Source of the DNA: Mytilus californianus
Taxonomy: Eukaryota > Mollusca > Bivalvia > Mytilida > Mytilidae
Direction of reading: 5' to 3'
Assembly: GCF_021869535.1 (NCBI RefSeq)
Contig: NW_026262582.1
Location: forward strand, 58,788,851 to 58,852,850
DNA: 64,000 nt
The notes under the pieces are model-generated. The model was not told the origin of the DNA, searched no databases, and saw only the letters and a list, made by a program, of their open reading frames with translations. Positions within the stretch are counted from its first letter, which is position 1. The number at the start of each line of letters is the position of its first letter. Both the position numbers and the translations under genes were made by a program. Below, piece by piece: positions 59,301 to 64,000 of the stretch.

Positions 59301-62300
59301 AATCGTCTCCCGTTTTGCACGCAACATCCGGTTTGCTAATCCGTCCTCAGTTAAAATATCATAATCGGGAATAGGACACAATCGATAGAATTACAGATAA
59401 GACGACTTCTCTGGTATCTAAACATATAATACTGCGAAAACATGTTTCTATTGAGTTGAGACATAGTTATACTGTATCGGTCAATTGTAATGCTAACGTT
59501 TTATTGGATAAAAACTAAAAGTGCATGAAAGAACACAAAACCACATCTAGGTGTAATACCACCAAATCAAAGGGTCTAAAAAAATAATATTCCCTTGAAT
59601 TTGACAGTTTAAGGAAATTAACCCATTCATTTCTTTGCAGAAAACAATTTATTAATCATAAACATATATATCTAAGGTATTTCAAAGCACCATTCTTTTT
59701 TTAATTGGTGTTTCGATAAAGTATTTTAGACACTTAAGGTAGCACAATACAAAGATTTTATACCTCCAACTCCCCAGTTTTAAAATGCTGTAACTTTCTT
59801 TATAATGCTTGAAAATTTATAAAAGTGGTATTTATGGATAGCTAACAGATTACTCTTTCAAATTAATGCAATGTTAGTATTATACAACAATTATGTAATT
59901 AATTATAATTTTAACTGTGTCTACAAAATTTTACAAGAAATTTCCACTTTCAATTGAAATTAGCTTCTTCATGGATACCCCGAGAGGGTTGACTTTATAA
60001 TATGTTGTTCCTAGAGCCATTATCTACAAAAGGGTGTCTCAGATTTTGGATAGAATGTATAGATCAAATTTTACACCTAATCAAATAATCTCTACTTTTA
60101 TGTGGTAAGGATGTTTACACTAATTGCAGATTTATGAGAGAATGGAATACGATAAAGATAATTTGAGACACCCTTTTGTAGCTCCTGCTGTGTTGATTAA
60201 GATAACGTTAAAATTTCTTGTGTAGTTATAGAGATGTCAGAGCTAAATTCATTCAAGTGATCTGACCAAGATTTTGCCATTAATTGCATAATAATTGATT
60301 ACATAATGATTGCATAACAAAAATATTGCATTCATTTAAAAGATTAATCTTTTATCTATCTATATATACCTCTTTTATTAATTTGTATGCAGTCATAAGA
60401 AAGTAACATCATTTTAAAGGTTGGAGATTGGAAGTAAAAAAATCTTTGTATTGTGCTACCTTAAGGTGACATGGTTACTAAAGCTTGTAAACAGGAAAAG
60501 AAGGGGAACACATTTGATTGGTTTACGTTCGTTGATAGTTTTTATCTTATATGCAATGACATGTTATGTGAAATTTTCATGCCAGGAACATTTATTTCCT
60601 TATTTGAAACATAGAGAAATTCTGCATTCTTTATTGAAAAAAAGGACTAATAGGGGACAAACAATGGTTGTATTACTTCTATAAGGTCATCTTTGATTGA
60701 GAAGCAATTTAATATTTAGCACCTTTTTTGAAAGATTATTTCATAAAGAAGAAATTAACAAGCACAATGTGTTATTTAAATCGTGCAAATTCCAAAGTAC
60801 TGACTACCGATAGGATGGTTTCCTAAGTCATTTTAAATTTTTTGATTCGTGCGTCATCGATGAGTTTTATGTAGACAAAACGCGCGTCTGGCGTATAAAA
60901 TGTTAACCTTCGAATAGAGAATGGAAACGGAGAATGTGACAAAAAGACAAAAAACCCGACCAAAGAGCAGAACACAGGACAAGGTCACCAATGGGTATTC
61001 AACGCAGCAAGTAAATCCCGCAACCGGAGGCGGACGTCAGCTGGCTTCTAAACAATAATGTATGAACGCGACACTAAACTGCGAAACATACAAATTGTAT
61101 AAACCACACAAGACTTTAAAAGGCTAGAGGTTCCTGACTTGGGACAGGCATAAAATGTGTCGGCGTTAAATATGTTTTATAAGATCTCAACCCTCTCCAT
61201 ACCTCTAGCAAATGTGGAATAAACAAACACACAGCAATACGCGCAGTAAAATAGTTCGAGTCTGATGTTAGAATAGGTAACAGAAGAAACTGATCAAAAT
61301 GACAATGATGAGTTTATTTAATAGCCTACATTTGTACCAGCAGCGGTTCCGACTTAATGATTTTGATAAAAAAAAATGAAATGACCTCTTATGACCTCTT
61401 ATGCACAACAAAAACAGTTTTAATTGATATTTAAAACAAAAGGTTGCACGCTTTGTCGTGATACGTATATTTCCACTCTTAAATCAGGATAAAAGGAAAT
61501 AGGTGTCTGATAGACATAAAAGCGCTCATACGTCACAACTCATCAGTTACAATATATACAGCTTACCAAATTTGTAGTTATTCTGTTAAGTATTACCTGG
61601 GAAAAATGTGACGAAAATATTTGTTTAAAGAACGGACGTACTTGGTGATTGCTATAACATATATAGTCAATTCTCTTTCAATGGGAGTGTAATAATAATG
61701 AAGTTTGACTTATTTGTATTTAAACTCAATAGTTACGCAATAAACAGTAATAAACAGTAAAATTGATTGATTGCTTTTTGTTTGCTTAATGTCCTGTATA
61801 AATGTAAATCATACTGACCTTGACAAACGACCTCAGTCACTGTAGATATTTATGGTCAATGTCGAGAATTTGTTTCGATTTATGTACAATATAAAATACA
61901 AATATTTTACAAAGTATCATTCAATATGCAAAAGAAACTGAAAAAACATCCAAAACTTGAAATTTAAAGTTTAAACTATCAAAAGGTTAAGTGTTGTTAA
62001 GTGTATTTAAAATTTTCAGTAAAAATCTTTTTAAAATCAAGGGCAGATAATATTGAATTTGAAAGGACGTTTTTTTTTTATTTTTCAAGAAAATACGGAC
62101 ACCCCTATTCTTATTTGACATTTCGGAAGTATTTATGAAAATCAATTCCCTCATTGAATTTCAACCATTCTATCGGCTCAATAAGGAAAACAAATAAGTT
62201 CCCCTATATTAACCATAAAAATAACTGTGGTTTCGTAAATTTCAATTTATTTTAACGAAAAAAAAAACAGGTCCGTGACCCCCAGTTTTTATATTGAAAT

Positions 62301-62843
62301 TTGAAAGTACATTGACCCAGAAGTCTTGTACAGACGTTTAAGAAAAAAACTATCGTCGAGCATTTAGACTATCTAGTGTGTACATTTGTATCTACAGCGG
62401 TTTATCAGAATAAAGTATATATATATATATATATATAAAAGTCTAAATTGAAAACAACGTTCAAACCTATGATTGCGTTGGATAAAAACCGCAATTTTTA
62501 TAAGTGTGCATGCAAAACAAATTTCTTGTTAGAGGGGTCTAAATACAGCACAAACAACATTTTCCAAAAGACCAAAAAAAGTGAAAAAGTATATTCTTCA
62601 AGTATATATTTCAATTTAGACTTAGTTGTATATATATAGTGTTACACACCATTTTTTTAAATTTCTTTCAGTCAAGCTATTGGATGTACTGGGTGTACCT
62701 GTGAATATGTTGAACAGGCGACTACAGCAGTTGTTTATAAAGTTGGTTACAGCTCAGCGACAGCTACAGATATGTCACACCTTGAGATAGACCTGTTTTA
62801 TTTACATGGATGTTGCAAATGTTTTAACTTGAATCAAACTTAA
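53344..62843 (+). CDS. Spaetzle/neurotrophin-like cystine-knot cytokine precursor (5 coding exons)
   Basis: A continuous 215-codon frame joins 53344-53373, 54536-54606, 56253-56501, 58419-58544 and 62672-62843. The introns are GT-AG with compatible phases 0, 2, 2 and 2. Residues 1-10 are a short polar start with R8. Residues 11-30 are hydrophobic: a signal peptide or signal anchor. Residues 31-100 form a pro-region with C88 and C92. RKKR at 101-104 is a furin-type site that would release a 111-residue C-terminal domain. That domain has nine cysteines (114, 115, 158, 164, 167, 169, 206, 207, 209) and ends in GCCKC, like the CCxC end of Spaetzle; its size matches the Spaetzle active fragment and neurotrophins. 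Sequons lie at N91, N141 and N213. Family knowledge would make it a secreted dimeric ligand, possibly for Toll-type receptors; that role is inference. The cysteine spacing 158-169 is tighter than in arthropod Spaetzle, so another cystine-knot family is possible. Confidence 0.7.
53465..53815. repeat. 23-bp minisatellite in cytokine intron 1
   Basis: About 15 diverged units of GTTATAAAAGTTAAACAACC plus AAA. Confidence 0.9.
53947..54342 (-). CDS. uncharacterised 131-codon frame inside cytokine intron 1
   Basis: An open frame antisense to the host gene, not explained by a tandem repeat. The N-terminal 12 residues are hydrophobic. The body is mixed, with a charged stretch (QKGDEKEQLKQTLHKFHCHR) and ordinary-looking composition (DTMWPFLVSRKYKFFAVLDL). 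I recognise no family. It could be a relic exon of a mobile element, a small nested gene or chance. Confidence 0.25.
   Translation of the reverse strand: MDFYIIYYFVLIFDRVHMHFCFDQNAEVHLLRYYFINRDVFLTQKLIQKGDEKEQLKQTLHKFHCHRQNNVTDTMWPFLVSRKYKFFAVLDLTTPEQSIDIYRYTLTEFEFAWQVMHVQHASLSLSMSRLV
54536..54606 (+). CDS. cytokine gene, exon 2 (signal/transmembrane segment)
   Basis: 71 bases between tctttacag and gtaagt. It encodes almost only hydrophobic residues (V, F, I, T, L, G) followed by Y-R-E, typical of a signal peptide h-region or type II anchor. Ends in phase 2. Confidence 0.75.
54740..55385. repeat. 52-bp minisatellite in cytokine intron 2
   Basis: About 12 units, nearly identical, each with TTATTGTTACAGTAAACACG and TTCTACTTAAGGTAGCATTA. 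Flanks hold single decayed AAACACGTTCT motifs (54610-54740, 55400-55560). Confidence 0.95.
55560..56230. other. intron sequence, nothing recognised
   Basis: AT-rich intron between exons 2 and 3 of the cytokine gene. Confidence 0.5.
56253..56501 (+). CDS. cytokine gene, exon 3 (pro-region, RKKR site, first cysteines)
   Basis: 249 bases between atattttcag and gtaagttg, phase 2 to phase 2. Encodes the pro-region, the RKKR cleavage site and the first two cysteines of the mature domain. Confidence 0.75.
58012..58197. repeat. inverted repeat in cytokine intron 3
   Basis: Arms 58012-58053 and 58159-58197 (AATTCAGTACTGTTCAGA and TCTGAACAGTACTGAATT) with about 105 nt between; probably a small MITE. 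Confidence 0.75.
58419..58544 (+). CDS. cytokine gene, exon 4 (symmetrical 42-codon exon)
   Basis: 126 bases between ttgtttag and gttagt. It starts and ends in phase 2, so it can be included or skipped without breaking the frame. It encodes the WNSLYNGL segment and the LLQIFFQEQC strand, which resembles the strand leading to a knot cysteine in neurotrophins and Spaetzle. With it the mature domain has a normal length for the family. Confidence 0.65.
58794..58994. mobile_element. palindromic MITE (GGTAGCTCCC ends), copy 3
   Basis: GGGAGCTACCATTTGATTTT and its complement bound about 200 bp with a poly-G run and AAAAAAGGCAGGA repeats. Lies in cytokine intron 4, 250 bases after exon 4. Confidence 0.88.
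59734..60464. mobile_element. piggyBac-like MITE with TTAA ends
   Basis: TTAA flanks both ends (59734 and 60461). Inverted termini GGTAGCACAATACAAAGATT pair over about 20 bases, then partly. An inner inverted pair AAAGGGTGTCTCA/TGAGACACCCTTT lies at 60028 and 60163. No transposase. TTAA target sites are a piggyBac hallmark; the family assignment is inference. Confidence 0.78.
60910..61215 (-). repeat. interspersed repeat, reverse diverged copy
   Basis: Shares TTCCTGACTTGGGACAGGCA and neighbouring blocks with 51670-51750. Confidence 0.6.
61300..62640. other. intron sequence with short (TA)n
   Basis: Last part of cytokine intron 4. A (TA)n run lies at about 62416-62436. Nothing else recognised. 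Confidence 0.5.
62672..62843 (+). CDS. cytokine gene, terminal coding exon (cysteine-rich C-terminus)
   Basis: Follows a tttctttcag acceptor and ends at TAA. Carries C164, C167, C169 and the C-terminal GCCKC cluster. No clear polyadenylation hexamer was seen in the following 200 bases. Confidence 0.75.
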
Positions 62844-63444
62844 AGGCGTTTGCTTTGGAAACTAAAAAAACAAAAAAACAATTTTTGATCGATAACGTGT
62901 TAACTACAAAGGTAGAGCATACATGCCATAGTGCTAAGGAGATAACTGTACTGTATTTGAAGCGAAGCCTACGTTTAACATTGTTTACATTTAGATGCTA
63001 TCCATGTAAATTGTTTGATGTATTGAATACACTTTTTTGTCATAGGTTATCAATTTAACACTGAACATGTAGTAAGATTATTTGAATACTGCCTTTTTCA
63101 CACTTAATGTCTTATATCCTGTCGGTACTCAAATTTTTACATTGAGCTAGGTAATGCTTTTCTCAACTGTTTATGACGTACTCACATTACATATGTTAGT
63201 TGCTAACATAATATCTAAGTCGGAGAAAACTTGATTTATCATTAGGTTTAATTGGCTTTGCAGTACTTAGTTTTCAGGAACTGCGACTACTCATAGATCA
63301 TTACGTTGTGTCTTTTTACTGCTTCCAGACAATCTGATGAGACAATCCATTTCTCTTCAGACACAGTATGTTTTCGTCGAAGACACTCATTAAATCATTT
63401 AAATACTCAAAAAGACTCCTTTTATACTTTGTCTGAGTTTACAT

Positions 63445-63600
63445 CAAAGACGGTCCGATTTGACTTATAGACGGTCCGAGTTGACATTTTAAACTGCCCG
63501 AGTTGACTTATTTGACGATGCGAGTTGTCTTCATAGACGACCCGAGTTGTCTTTTTTGTAGACGGTCGGAGTTGTCTCCGGGCCGAATTGTCTCGCACCC
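63445..63600. repeat. degenerate GACGGTCCGAGTTGACTT tandem units
   Basis: Six or seven units of 24-33 bp with GACGGTCCGAGTTG(A/T)C variants, downstream of the cytokine gene. Confidence 0.8.
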
Positions 63601-64000
63601 CATGATATATCTTTGAAATATTCTACAAATCCTGATGCTAAATTCATTTTATAGACGTCTCGTCTGTTCTGTTTAACGCCTTTGAGTTTCTATGTCTACT
63701 TCTCATTTTCCGGCACTTGTTCGATACCTCCGCAGATGGACTGTTAGTCCCGGAGGGTATAACCAGCGCAAAATTCATGATAAGTGCTTCGATATTGAAA
63801 TGATGTAAACATTTTCCCTCAAGAAAAGTTTCCCTTATATGATCTTGGTTTTTGTCATATGGCTCGTCAAGTATTCATATATCTACATCTATCATTTTTT
63901 TTTAATTTCAGTGTTCGTGATGAAGTTAAATTCTGAGGAGGTGCGCTAAGGGTCCCTTTCGGCCTATAAATTCGATGTCATTTTAGCTCTAAAGTAATCG
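63601..64000. other. window end, no gene recognised
   Basis: A pyrimidine-rich tttaatttcag at 63901-63911 could be a splice acceptor, with a short open stretch to a TAA near 63950. There is too little to call an exon. Confidence 0.3.

Noticed and set aside
59140-59364. 74-codon basic + frame in cytokine intron 4
   Set aside because: Preceded by a donor-like rather than an acceptor-like signal, and the cytokine exons already join in frame without it.

Overview
This window looks like non-coding-rich nuclear DNA of a marine bivalve, most likely a mussel (Mytilus-like). The evidence is AT-rich sequence, split genes with GT-AG introns, many microsatellites and minisatellites, and interspersed repeat families I associate with mussel genomes. 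The taxonomic call is inference; no single-copy taxonomic marker is present. Nothing suggests bacterial DNA, and almost all short open frames are chance or repeat-derived.

Two host genes can be assembled, both on the + strand. The first (coding exons 16310-16504, 17975-18082, 26742-27266) encodes a 275-residue bZIP transcription factor of the ATF3/JDP2 type. Its second intron is 8.7 kb and is packed with repeats: two copies of a CGTC-rich element, twin hairpins, a satellite-like array of 126-136 bp units with a 1005-bp tandem duplication, and a 1.9-kb TIR element nested in the array. The second gene (coding exons 53344-53373, 54536-54606, 56253-56501, 58419-58544, 62672-62843) encodes a 215-residue secreted pro-protein with a signal sequence, a furin-type RKKR site and a nine-cysteine C-terminal domain of 111 residues. 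It resembles the Spaetzle/neurotrophin cystine-knot cytokines. Its introns hold 23-bp and 52-bp minisatellites and several palindromic elements.

Between the two genes, at 29086-34291 on the - strand, lies an almost complete tyrosine-recombinase retrotransposon of the Ngaro/PAT type. It has a gag with a zinc knuckle (broken by a frameshift), RT-RNase H, a tyrosine recombinase with all catalytic residues, and split direct repeats in the order A1-ORFs-B1-A2-B2. Both repeat pairs look identical, suggesting a young insertion.

The rest (1-16.3 kb, 36-53 kb) is intergenic: a 36-bp repeat array (8.3-9.4 kb), (GA)n and (TATTG)n microsatellites, a 19-bp/115-bp higher-order array (43.9-46.3 kb), a decayed retroelement 3' end (44.4-45.0 kb), a 1.6-kb TIR element (46.8-48.4 kb), and several MITEs and SINE-like pieces. 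A segment at 35397-35879 repeats the flanks of bZIP exon 3 but lacks the exon itself.
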